A stretch of DNA of 5,258 nt from Candidatus Rokuibacteriota bacterium (lineage in GTDB: Bacteria; Methylomirabilota; Methylomirabilia; Rokubacteriales; JACPHL01). This document shows, piece by piece, positions 1 to 5,258 of this stretch. The translations under genes were made by a program, and so were the position numbers. Positions within the stretch are counted from its first letter, which is position 1. Every line of letters starts with the position of its first letter. A model generated the notes under the pieces. The model did no database searches. It worked only from the letters and a program-made list of their open reading frames with translations, and was not told the DNA's origin. The stretch covers positions 1 through 5,258 of the forward strand of contig JACPHL010000084.1 of assembly GCA_016188625.1 (NCBI GenBank), given 5' to 3'.

Positions 1-94
1 CAGGAAGCGGACCCGCCCGTCGGGGAGACAGGTCGCCCCCAGGAGGCGGTCGGGGTGGAGCGGCTGGAGGGTTCGTGACGTGCCGATAGGGCGA
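1..94. other. 94-base edge region, no supportable gene
   Basis: This is the stretch downstream of the amidohydrolase stop codon. No terminator hairpin with a T-tract was found. On the minus strand a frame reads LLGATCLPDGRVRFL up to the edge, with strongly GC-biased third positions. It resembles the opening of trehalohydrolase/glycosidase-type proteins (GAxxLPDGxVRF), but its only in-window start would be CTG at 42 with no ribosome site. On the plus strand a frame ending in TGA at 76-78 is equally open. Neither can be called without the neighbouring sequence. Confidence 0.2.
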
Positions 95-1765
95 TTATAG
101 CCCGGGCCGCTCGTGGACCACCCGGCCCTCGACCACGGTCAGGTCCACGGCGATCTCCTTGATCCGGTCCTCCGGGCAGGTGAGCGGGTCGTCGCTCAGG
201 ACCACCAGGTCGGCGGCGTAGCCGGGCGCCAGGACGCCCCGGCGATCCTCGGACCAGGTCAGGAGGTGGCCGTTCTGGGTCGCGATCCGGAGGGCCTCCT
301 CCCGCCCGAGCCGGCTCTCGCCCAGCCCGCTCCCCGAATCGCCATCCCACCGGGCCAGCGCCTCCCACATGGTCCAGGGCATCGAGTACGGGACGTTGTC
401 GGTGGACAGCGCCACGGGGACGCCGGCGTCGAGCAGCTCGCGGATCGGGGTCCCCCGGTCCCGCAGGCGGTCGAGCCCGAACCGGTCCGAGGCCATGTAC
501 ATGAAGTTCGGGGTGACCGTCGCGATCAGCCCGAGGGCCTTCATCCGCCGGATCTGTTCGGGCGTCGCCTCGACGACGTGGATCGCCACCCAGCGGCGGT
601 CGCGGATGGAGACCTCCCGGTCGATCGCCTCGTAGGCGCGGAGCACGTGCTCGAGGTCGTAGCAGACGAGACAGTTCACGCGGAGCCCGAGCCGGGCGGC
701 CTCGACTCCGATCCGCACGAACCGGTCGTGGGGCAGGGCCTGGTAGAAGTGGCCGGCCCACTGCTCGTAGGGGTACCCGGTCGCGATGAGCTCGGCGACG
801 CGGGGGTCGGCGCTGTCCAGCGTGATCCCCTCGACGCGGAACAGCTCGTCCCCGAGCCCCCGGTCGCCGGCGACCCCCGCGTAGTGGTAGAGGAGATCGA
901 CGATCGCGCGGTCGTCCTTCGCCGCAGTCGGCACGCTGAGGGCCGTGTGCATCCGGACCGTGAGCTGGCCGCGTCCGTGCACCTCGCGGTACGCGCGGAT
1001 CACCGCCGGGGTGAGGCCGTGCCCCTCGTAGGCGCTGGTCGTCCCGACCGCGCTGTAGGCGGCAGCCCCGAGCCGGACCCCCTCGACCCGATCCAGGTAG
1101 GTCAACCGCGGGAGGCCCTTGAAGAGGGTGTACTCCAGGACCTGGGCGTAGTTGCGCTCCAGGAAGACGCCCGTGGGCTCGCCCCTGGCGTCCCTGACGA
1201 TCTCGACGTTGTAGGGGGCCGGGGTGTCGCGGGTGACGCCGGCGAGCCGGAGCGCCGGGGAGTTGGCCACCGAGGGGAACGGTCGGCGGCCCCACCACCC
1301 CCACACTGCGCGGATGTAGACGGGGTTGTCGGGGGCCGCGGCGTCGAGGTCGTACCGGGTGGGGAAGCGTCCCTCGCGCAGCTGCTCGGGCCGGCTCACG
1401 TAGTCGAAGGGGGGCTGGCCCATGGGCATGAGGACGATCCACTCGCCGGGCCGCGCCGACCGTGCCGCCTCCCGCACGACCTCGACGATCTCGGCCACCG
1501 AGCGGAGGCCTGCGATGGGGATCCCCCCGCGCGCCTTCAGGCCCTCCCGGTCCATGTGGGGGTGCGCGTCGAAGAAGCCGGGCACGACCGTGCGCCCGGC
1601 CAGGTCGACGCGCCGCGTCCGGGGTCCGACCTCCCCGAGGAGCGCCGCCGAGGGGCCCACGGTCGCGATGCGGCCGGCCCGCACCGCGACCGCCTCGGCG
1701 ATGGTCGAACTCCGGTTAAGCGTGATGACCCTGCCGTGGTGCAGGATGAGGTCGGGCTCGGCCAT
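95..1765 (-). CDS. Amidohydrolase family 3 (YtcJ-like) metal-dependent hydrolase
   Basis: Predicted 556-residue cytoplasmic hydrolase of the amidohydrolase superfamily, Amidohydro_3 branch, whose members cleave amide, formamide or cyclic-amide bonds. Seen: an N-terminal beta-sandwich strand (PDLILHHGRVITLN), then PGFFDAHPHM with the metal-binding HxH pair (H68, H70). A TIM-barrel region follows, with GTTSAYEGHG near residues 241-250, a His in the VAIHVVE strand (H396) and STDNVP carrying the catalytic Asp (D456). The C-terminal sandwich has the typical GVLAPGYAADLVVLSDDP. Length is normal for the family. Odd: by my own alignment, the usual barrel Lys is Thr (about T315) and the His of the HAxGD motif is Asn (N364). 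No signal peptide is visible. ATG at 1765 was chosen because family members begin a few residues before PDLIL; an in-frame TTG at 1819 would add 18 unconserved residues. The purine run GAAGGGG ends only 1 nt before the ATG, so the ribosome site is poor. The gene lies 89 nt after the DUF1185 gene, probably in the same operon. Family call is firm; substrate unknown. Confidence 0.9.
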   Translation of the reverse strand: MAEPDLILHHGRVITLNRSSTIAEAVAVRAGRIATVGPSAALLGEVGPRTRRVDLAGRTVVPGFFDAHPHMDREGLKARGGIPIAGLRSVAEIVEVVREAARSARPGEWIVLMPMGQPPFDYVSRPEQLREGRFPTRYDLDAAAPDNPVYIRAVWGWWGRRPFPSVANSPALRLAGVTRDTPAPYNVEIVRDARGEPTGVFLERNYAQVLEYTLFKGLPRLTYLDRVEGVRLGAAAYSAVGTTSAYEGHGLTPAVIRAYREVHGRGQLTVRMHTALSVPTAAKDDRAIVDLLYHYAGVAGDRGLGDELFRVEGITLDSADPRVAELIATGYPYEQWAGHFYQALPHDRFVRIGVEAARLGLRVNCLVCYDLEHVLRAYEAIDREVSIRDRRWVAIHVVEATPEQIRRMKALGLIATVTPNFMYMASDRFGLDRLRDRGTPIRELLDAGVPVALSTDNVPYSMPWTMWEALARWDGDSGSGLGESRLGREEALRIATQNGHLLTWSEDRRGVLAPGYAADLVVLSDDPLTCPEDRIKEIAVDLTVVEGRVVHERPGL

Positions 1766-1788
1766 ACCCCTTCGGACCAGGACGCGGG

Positions 1789-1800
1789 GACCGCGCGGTC
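1789..1800. promoter_or_regulatory. 12-bp perfect palindrome upstream of the amidohydrolase gene
   Basis: GACCGCGCGGTC is its own reverse complement and sits 23 nt upstream of the chosen ATG (1765). It could be an operator for a dimeric regulator or a small RNA hairpin in the leader. In GC-rich DNA a palindrome of this length can occur by chance, and no second copy was seen in the window, so a regulatory role is only an inference. Confidence 0.25.
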
Positions 1801-1824
1801 TCTCCGATGCGCCGTGCAAATCTC

Positions 1825-1845
1825 GACCGGGAACGGATCCCGGTC
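1825..1845 (-). terminator. Intergenic stem-loop between DUF1185 and amidohydrolase genes (weak terminator, attenuator or processing site)
   Basis: A perfect 8-bp inverted repeat (GACCGGGA / TCCCGGTC) encloses a 5-nt loop, beginning 9 nt after the DUF1185 stop codon. On the transcribed strand it is followed by GAGATTTGC, which has only three T residues, so it is not a convincing intrinsic terminator. It may partly reduce read-through into the amidohydrolase gene or stabilise the upstream mRNA. The arms share the GACCG/CGGTC ends with the palindrome at 1789-1800, so the two elements could pair with each other as an alternative structure. The inverted repeat is directly visible; its role is inferred. 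Confidence 0.4.
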
Positions 1846-1854
1846 AGGCCGGCA

Positions 1855-2400
1855 TCAGACCACCGCCCGGCCCTTCCCGACGCGCGGCCGCGGCCGACCG
1901 CCGTCGGCCACGGCCATCGCCACGAGGATCTCGTCGGGCCGCGGGGCGTCGGCGACCACGACCGTCATGGTATCGAGCTCGTCGAACGACCAGATGTTGT
2001 CCTTATTGACCAGCGGGATGTCGATGAGCGTCCCCGCGGCCGCCACCTTCGCATTGGACGGGATGATCGCCTCCCCGCCCCCGACCGCCTCGCGCATCGG
2101 CTTGCCCAGCTTGGGGTGCAGGATCGCCGCCCCGTGCTCCACGTCGCCCATCGTCCCGACGATCGCCGCCTTGCCGTAGCTCACCGCCTTGCCCCCGAGC
2201 AGGTCCACGACGCGCTTCATCAGCAGGCCACCGAGCTCCATGCCGACATCGAACAGGGGCGTCAGGTCCTCGACGAAGCGGCCGGCGTACGGGTTCTTGA
2301 TCACCGCGATCCCCGCGACCCGGCGGACGGGGCGCGGGAGCCGGTCACCCGCCTCGGCGAGGATCTCCTCGGTCGTGAAGACGATCTTCCGTACGTCCAC
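1855..2400 (-). CDS. Amino acid synthesis family protein (PF06684, DUF1185)
   Basis: 181-residue protein of the PF06684/DUF1185 family, for which no reaction is firmly known. As I recall, the family's crystal structure is a variant of the Bacillus chorismate mutase fold, and a role in amino acid metabolism was proposed from it. Seen: start VDVRKIVFTTEEIL, a conserved IKNPYAGRFVEDL (34-46), a central GKAAIVGTMGDVEHGAAILH segment (76-95) and a C-terminal half with IIPSNAKVAAAGTLIDIPL (112-130). There is no signal peptide or membrane segment, and length is about normal. The GTG start at 2400 is preceded by a perfect AAGGAGG at 6-nt spacing and matches where the family begins; an in-frame TTG at 2469 would add 23 unconserved residues overlapping the upstream gene. 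It follows that gene by only 35 nt, so co-transcription is likely. The family name 'amino acid synthesis' should not be taken as a proven function. Confidence 0.9.
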   Translation of the reverse strand: MDVRKIVFTTEEILAEAGDRLPRPVRRVAGIAVIKNPYAGRFVEDLTPLFDVGMELGGLLMKRVVDLLGGKAVSYGKAAIVGTMGDVEHGAAILHPKLGKPMREAVGGGEAIIPSNAKVAAAGTLIDIPLVNKDNIWSFDELDTMTVVVADAPRPDEILVAMAVADGGRPRPRVGKGRAVV

Positions 2401-2406
2401 TTTCCC

Positions 2407-2413
2407 CCTCCTT
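2407..2413 (-). promoter_or_regulatory. Ribosome binding site that fixes the DUF1185 start
   Basis: AAGGAGG, a full match to the anti-Shine-Dalgarno consensus, lies 6 nt upstream of GTG at 2400. It decides the start against the longer in-frame TTG at 2469, which lies inside the preceding gene. Confidence 0.85.
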
Positions 2414-2435
2414 ACCCGGACAACGGGGAGACCGA

Positions 2436-4058
2436 TCAGAGGCCGACAGCACAGCCGTCCTTCCGCCAATCCGAGGCCCCGGCGAGGACCCCCGTGGCCT
2501 GATCCACCGCGATGGCCTGCGCGCCGCCCGAGGGCGAGGACATGGGGGTGCCGACGCGCTCGGGGCGATGCCCGCGGGCGGCGAGGCCCGCCTCGACCTC
2601 CGCGGGATGGCCGGCGTCCAGGTAGACGCGATCGCCCTCGAGGTGCCGCACCCTCGGGGCATCCACCGCCTCCTGGAGCCCGAACCGGAAATCGATCAGG
2701 TTGGCGAGCACCTGCGCCTGCCCCTGGACCTGCATGTCCCCCCCCATCACCCCGAACGCCAGCGCCAGCCGATCGTCCTCGAGGACCATGGCGGGGGTCA
2801 GCGTGTGCAACGGGCGCTTCCCCGGCGCGATGGCGTTCCGATGGCCAGGGGTGAGGGAGAACCCGCGGCCCCGGTTCTGGAGCACGATCCCGGTGCCGTC
2901 CACGACGATGCCGGAGCCGAACGCGTTGAAGAGGCTCTGGACGAGCGAGACGCCGTTGCCGAAGGCGTCCACGGCGACGACCACGACCGTGTCACCGGCG
3001 TGGTCGAGCGGGCCCGCGGGATGGCTGGAGGCCCGGTCGCCGATGAGCCGGGCGCGGCGACGGGCGAAGGCCTTCGACAGGAGCATGCCCGTCGGCACCT
3101 CGGCGTGCGTCGGCTCCGCCAGGTACAGATCACGATCCGCGAACGCGAGCTTCTTCGCCTCGATGATCCGGTGCAACGTCTCGATGCTGTTGTGCCCGCT
3201 GGCGGCGAGGTCAAAGTTTTCGAGGATGTTCAATATCTCGAGGGCCGTCACGCCCTGCGTGCTGGGGGGCGCCTCCAGGACGGTGTAGCCGCGATAGGTG
3301 GACCAGACGGGCTCGACCCAGTTGGAGGTGTGCCCCGCGAGGTCGGCCTCGTCGATGAGGCCGTCCAGCCGGCGCGAGCACTCCGCGATCGCCGCGCCGA
3401 TCTCGCCGCCGTACAGGGCCGTCGGGCCGACCTTCGCGATGGCCCTGAGGCTCTCGGCGAGGTCGGGATTGCGGAAGACCTCACCCGCGCTGGGCGGCCG
3501 ACCCTCCGGGAGGAAGACCGCGGCGGTGGCCGGGTGTTTGGCCAGGACCTCCTGGCAGGCCTGCCACTGGGCCGCGATGACCTCGGAGACCGGGAACCCG
3601 TCCTCGGCGCAGGCCATGGCGGGCTCCAGCGCGCGCGCCAGGCCGATGGTGCCGAACCGCTCCAGCAGCATCGCCCACCCGGACACCGCGCCCGGGACGG
3701 TCACCGCCAGGATCCCCCGCGGCGGGATCGAGTCGAGCCCGCGGTGGCGGAACTCCTCCAGCGTGGCCCGGGCCGGGGCGCGCCCCGAGGCGTTGAGACA
3801 GTGGACCCGGCCCGTCGCCCCGGCGTACACCAGCGCGAAGAGGTCCCCGCCGACGCCGGTCATGTGGGGCTCGACGACCGCCAGGACCGCGGCCGCGGTC
3901 ACGGCCGCATCGACGGCGTTGCCGCCCTCCTCGAGGACGCGGAGGCCCGCCTGCGCCGCGAGCGGCTGGCTCGTGGCCAGCATGCCGCGGCGGGCGAACA
4001 CGACGGAGCGACGGCCGGTCCAGCCCTCCAGCTTCCGGCCGTCCCAGGTGAAGGGCAC
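2436..4058 (-). CDS. Gamma-glutamyltransferase-family Ntn hydrolase (acylase-like, YwrD-type)
   Basis: 540-residue member of the gamma-glutamyltransferase fold, made as one chain that cuts itself to expose an N-terminal Thr nucleophile. Seen: RRGMLATSQPLAAQAG near residues 23-38, EEGGNAVDAAV (43-53), MTGVGGDLFALVY (66-78), SGRAP with the carboxylate-binding Arg (R93), and EAPPSTQG (262-269). The processing site is GDTVVVVAVDAFGNGV, so T357 is the predicted nucleophile (codon 2990-2988). LFNAFGSGIV, KRPLHTLTP (414-422) and the oxyanion-hole GG in GVMGG (436-440) follow. Relative to E. coli Ggt, Asp433 aligns with Gly399 and Ser462-Ser463 with His418-Thr419, so gamma-glutamyl recognition looks lost; other GGT-like acylases also have PxHTLxP. 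No signal peptide is visible, so it is probably cytoplasmic. The GTG start is secure: an in-frame TGA lies two codons upstream and GAGGAG sits 8 nt before it. First gene of the probable three-gene unit; a promoter is not obvious. The fold is certain, the substrate is not glutathione by necessity. Confidence 0.92.
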   Translation of the reverse strand: MPFTWDGRKLEGWTGRRSVVFARRGMLATSQPLAAQAGLRVLEEGGNAVDAAVTAAAVLAVVEPHMTGVGGDLFALVYAGATGRVHCLNASGRAPARATLEEFRHRGLDSIPPRGILAVTVPGAVSGWAMLLERFGTIGLARALEPAMACAEDGFPVSEVIAAQWQACQEVLAKHPATAAVFLPEGRPPSAGEVFRNPDLAESLRAIAKVGPTALYGGEIGAAIAECSRRLDGLIDEADLAGHTSNWVEPVWSTYRGYTVLEAPPSTQGVTALEILNILENFDLAASGHNSIETLHRIIEAKKLAFADRDLYLAEPTHAEVPTGMLLSKAFARRRARLIGDRASSHPAGPLDHAGDTVVVVAVDAFGNGVSLVQSLFNAFGSGIVVDGTGIVLQNRGRGFSLTPGHRNAIAPGKRPLHTLTPAMVLEDDRLALAFGVMGGDMQVQGQAQVLANLIDFRFGLQEAVDAPRVRHLEGDRVYLDAGHPAEVEAGLAARGHRPERVGTPMSSPSGGAQAIAVDQATGVLAGASDWRKDGCAVGL

Positions 4059-4066
4059 GCGTCAGA

Positions 4067-4072
4067 CTCCTC
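4067..4072 (-). promoter_or_regulatory. Ribosome binding site supporting the GTG start of the GGT-family gene
   Basis: GAGGAG lies 8 nt before GTG at 4058. Together with the in-frame TGA just upstream (4064-4062) it makes this GTG the only good start; the next in-frame ATG (residue 26) falls inside the conserved N-terminal motif. Confidence 0.75.
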
Positions 4073-4107
4073 GCCCTTGGGGGCCGATGCGGTGTCCGGG
4101 GTGGCGG

Positions 4108-4154
4108 AAAAGAGGGCCCGCCAGCGGCCGGCGAACGCCAACCGCTGGCGGGCC
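4108..4154 (-). terminator. Intrinsic (rho-independent) terminator after the substrate-binding protein gene
   Basis: On the minus strand, GGCCCGCCAGCGG (4154-4142) pairs perfectly over 13 bp with CCGCTGGCGGGCC (4127-4115). The 14-nt interior can add a small GGC/GCC pair. A CTCTTTTCC tract follows directly, giving four consecutive T residues. The stem starts 15 nt after the stop codon of the binding-protein gene. No T-tract follows on the plus strand, so it acts in one direction. It ends the upstream transcript and implies that the GGT-family gene has its own promoter or depends on read-through. Confidence 0.85.
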
Positions 4155-4169
4155 GGGGAGGGGCGAGGG

Positions 4170-5258
4170 CTACCCGCTCGCCGTCGGCCAGGTCTCCTTG
4201 ATCCAGTTGTACGTCGCGGTCGGGTCGTTGTGCGTCGTCCCGGGCCGCGGCCAGCCGGGGGGCGCCGTGATGCTCCGGATCGGGACGGTGATCACCCGGC
4301 TCAGATCCCAGACCGGGAACTCGTACTGTGGGGTATTCTTCAGGACCCCCGTCAGCGCGTCCTTGTACCCCTGGTGGTTCTCCGGCCGGATATAGAGGGG
4401 ACCGGCCGGGGAGTCCCAGGATATCCCCTCGAGCATGGCGATGATCGCCTCATCGTCGGGCCAGCCGCCCACCAGCCGGTTGGCCTTCTCGACCGCGGCC
4501 TTGAGGAGGTAGAGGGCGGTGTAGGCCCCCTCCGCCTCGAAGTTCGGGTACTCCTTCCACATGGCGTGGAAGGCCTTCACGAAGTGCTCGTTCGGGAGCC
4601 ACGACCTCCCCGGCGGGTAGGTGAAGTGGTAGTTGGCGTGGACGCCGGCGACGACCCCCTCCGGGTGGTCCTTGCCGATCGAGTGGGGGGCGGCCCCGAA
4701 GGCGAGGGTCGTGGCGTACTTCATCTTCTTGAACAGGTCGTAGCGGAGGCTCTGCTTGTAGAAGGCGACATAGTCGCCGCCCCAGAGCGAGGTGAAGAGG
4801 AGGTCCGGCCTGGCCGCGATGATCTTGGTGATGTGGGCGGTGAACTCGGTCGTCCCGAGCTTCGGCCACGCCTCAGCCACGACCTCGACCTTGCCGAGCA
4901 GCTTCTGGCTCGCGATGTTGAAGTGGTCGAAGGCGTTCCGGCCGTAGGAGTAGTCGGGGTGGATGTGGGCGATCTTCCGCACCTCCGGCCACGCCGTCGC
5001 CGCCCCGATGGCCGCCATCGAGCCGTCGGCTGACTGGATGTTGGTCACCCGGAAGACGTAGTGGGGGTTCGGCACCGCCTTCTCGAACAGGAAGTCCGTG
5101 CACCCGTCGGTGAAGAGCGTCAGGACCTTCAGCTCTTCGGCGACCGGGCCGAGGGCCGGGGTGTTGCCGCTCGAGATGACACCGGTGAAGGCGTCGATCT
5201 TCTCCGACAGCTTCATCCGCCGCAGCTCCTTGACGTTGGCGTCCGTCCCCGCCGCCTC
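4170..5258 (-). CDS. ABC transporter substrate-binding protein, branched-chain amino acid type (partial, 5' end beyond window)
   Basis: The last 362 residues of a periplasmic or lipid-anchored solute-binding protein of the LivJ/LivK type (Peripla_BP_6), which delivers a ligand to an ABC permease. The frame is open to the window edge: 14 codons ending KELRR precede the first internal ATG (5216), so that ATG is not the start. The protein enters at the first lobe with GVISSGNTPALGPVAEE (visible residues 26-42), the usual ligand-contacting Ser-Ser-Gly loop. The hinge and second-lobe signatures AHIHPDYSYGRN (97-108), KLGTTEFTAHITKI (133-146) and PDLLFTSLWGGD (151-162) follow, then a normal C-terminus ending KETWPTASG. 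Family members are about 400-430 residues, so roughly 50-90 N-terminal residues including the signal peptide are missing. The ligand is not predictable: the family binds amino acids, amides, urea and aromatic acids. It is separated from the hydrolase genes by a strong terminator but runs in the same direction. Confidence 0.92.
   Translation of the reverse strand, partial: EAAGTDANVKELRRMKLSEKIDAFTGVISSGNTPALGPVAEELKVLTLFTDGCTDFLFEKAVPNPHYVFRVTNIQSADGSMAAIGAATAWPEVRKIAHIHPDYSYGRNAFDHFNIASQKLLGKVEVVAEAWPKLGTTEFTAHITKIIAARPDLLFTSLWGGDYVAFYKQSLRYDLFKKMKYATTLAFGAAPHSIGKDHPEGVVAGVHANYHFTYPPGRSWLPNEHFVKAFHAMWKEYPNFEAEGAYTALYLLKAAVEKANRLVGGWPDDEAIIAMLEGISWDSPAGPLYIRPENHQGYKDALTGVLKNTPQYEFPVWDLSRVITVPIRSITAPPGWPRPGTTHNDPTATYNWIKETWPTASG

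Noticed and set aside
95-1819. Longer 574-residue version of the amidohydrolase starting at TTG 1819
   Set aside because: The added residues are Arg/Pro-rich and not family-like, and they cover the intergenic hairpin edge and the palindrome. ATG 1765 fits the family N-terminus, though its ribosome site is weak.
113-2179. 688-codon plus-strand open frame
   Set aside because: It is antisense to the amidohydrolase and the DUF1185 gene, has low-complexity His/Asp/Pro/Arg-rich content and no recognisable domain.
1855-2469. Longer 204-residue version of the DUF1185 protein starting at TTG 2469
   Set aside because: It would overlap the end of the GGT-family gene, its extra 23 residues are not family-like, and the AAGGAGG at 2413-2407 points to GTG 2400.
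2568-5033. 821-codon plus-strand open frame
   Set aside because: It spans two well-recognised minus-strand genes and the terminator between them. Its Arg/Gly/Asp/Val-rich translation resembles no family and is the usual by-product of GC-rich antisense frames.
4170-5216. Internal ATG 5216 as the start of the substrate-binding protein
   Set aside because: The frame stays open and protein-like to the window edge. Starting there would remove the signal peptide and part of the first lobe, so the gene is partial.
1-5258. CRISPR array, tRNA or rRNA, insertion sequence
   Set aside because: No spaced direct repeats, no tRNA-like cloverleaf, and no transposase frame or terminal inverted repeats were seen.

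Overview
The window is a bacterial chromosomal segment with very high G+C (judged by eye, not computed; codon third positions are almost always G or C). All recognisable genes lie on the minus strand, so transcription runs from high to low coordinates. Two of the three complete genes start with GTG. There are no mobile elements, RNA genes or CRISPR repeats. The periplasmic amino-acid-type binding protein, acylase-like Ntn hydrolase and Amidohydro_3 enzyme suggest a soil or subsurface bacterium rich in transport and catabolism genes. Candidatus Rokubacteria, NC10-like or proteobacterial lineages would fit, but the sequence alone does not decide.

Layout in transcription order (right to left). 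(1) 5258-4170: the C-terminal ~362 residues of an ABC-transporter substrate-binding protein of the branched-chain amino acid (LivJ/K, Peripla_BP_6) type, whose 5' end is outside the window. It is followed by a textbook intrinsic terminator with a perfect 13-bp stem and a T-tract (4108-4154). (2) 4058-2436: a gamma-glutamyltransferase-family Ntn hydrolase that keeps the catalytic Thr but has lost the residues that recognise the gamma-glutamyl group. (3) 2400-1855: a PF06684/DUF1185 'amino acid synthesis family' protein. It starts at a GTG behind a perfect AAGGAGG, so a longer reading frame that begins inside the previous gene is not the true start. (4) 1765-95: an Amidohydro_3 family metal-dependent hydrolase with several replaced metal-centre positions. 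The 89-nt gap before it holds an 8-bp stem-loop and a 12-bp palindrome. The last 94 bases hold no gene I can support.

Genes 2 to 4 are closely spaced and probably form one transcription unit, although the hairpin before gene 4 could attenuate it. The set (solute capture, amide-bond hydrolase, amino-acid-linked DUF1185 protein, second amide or cyclic-amide hydrolase) is best read as a scavenging module for an N-acylated, peptidic or cyclic-amide compound. The substrate cannot be read from the sequence. The most notable points are the altered active sites of both hydrolases and their linkage to a DUF1185 gene of unknown reaction.
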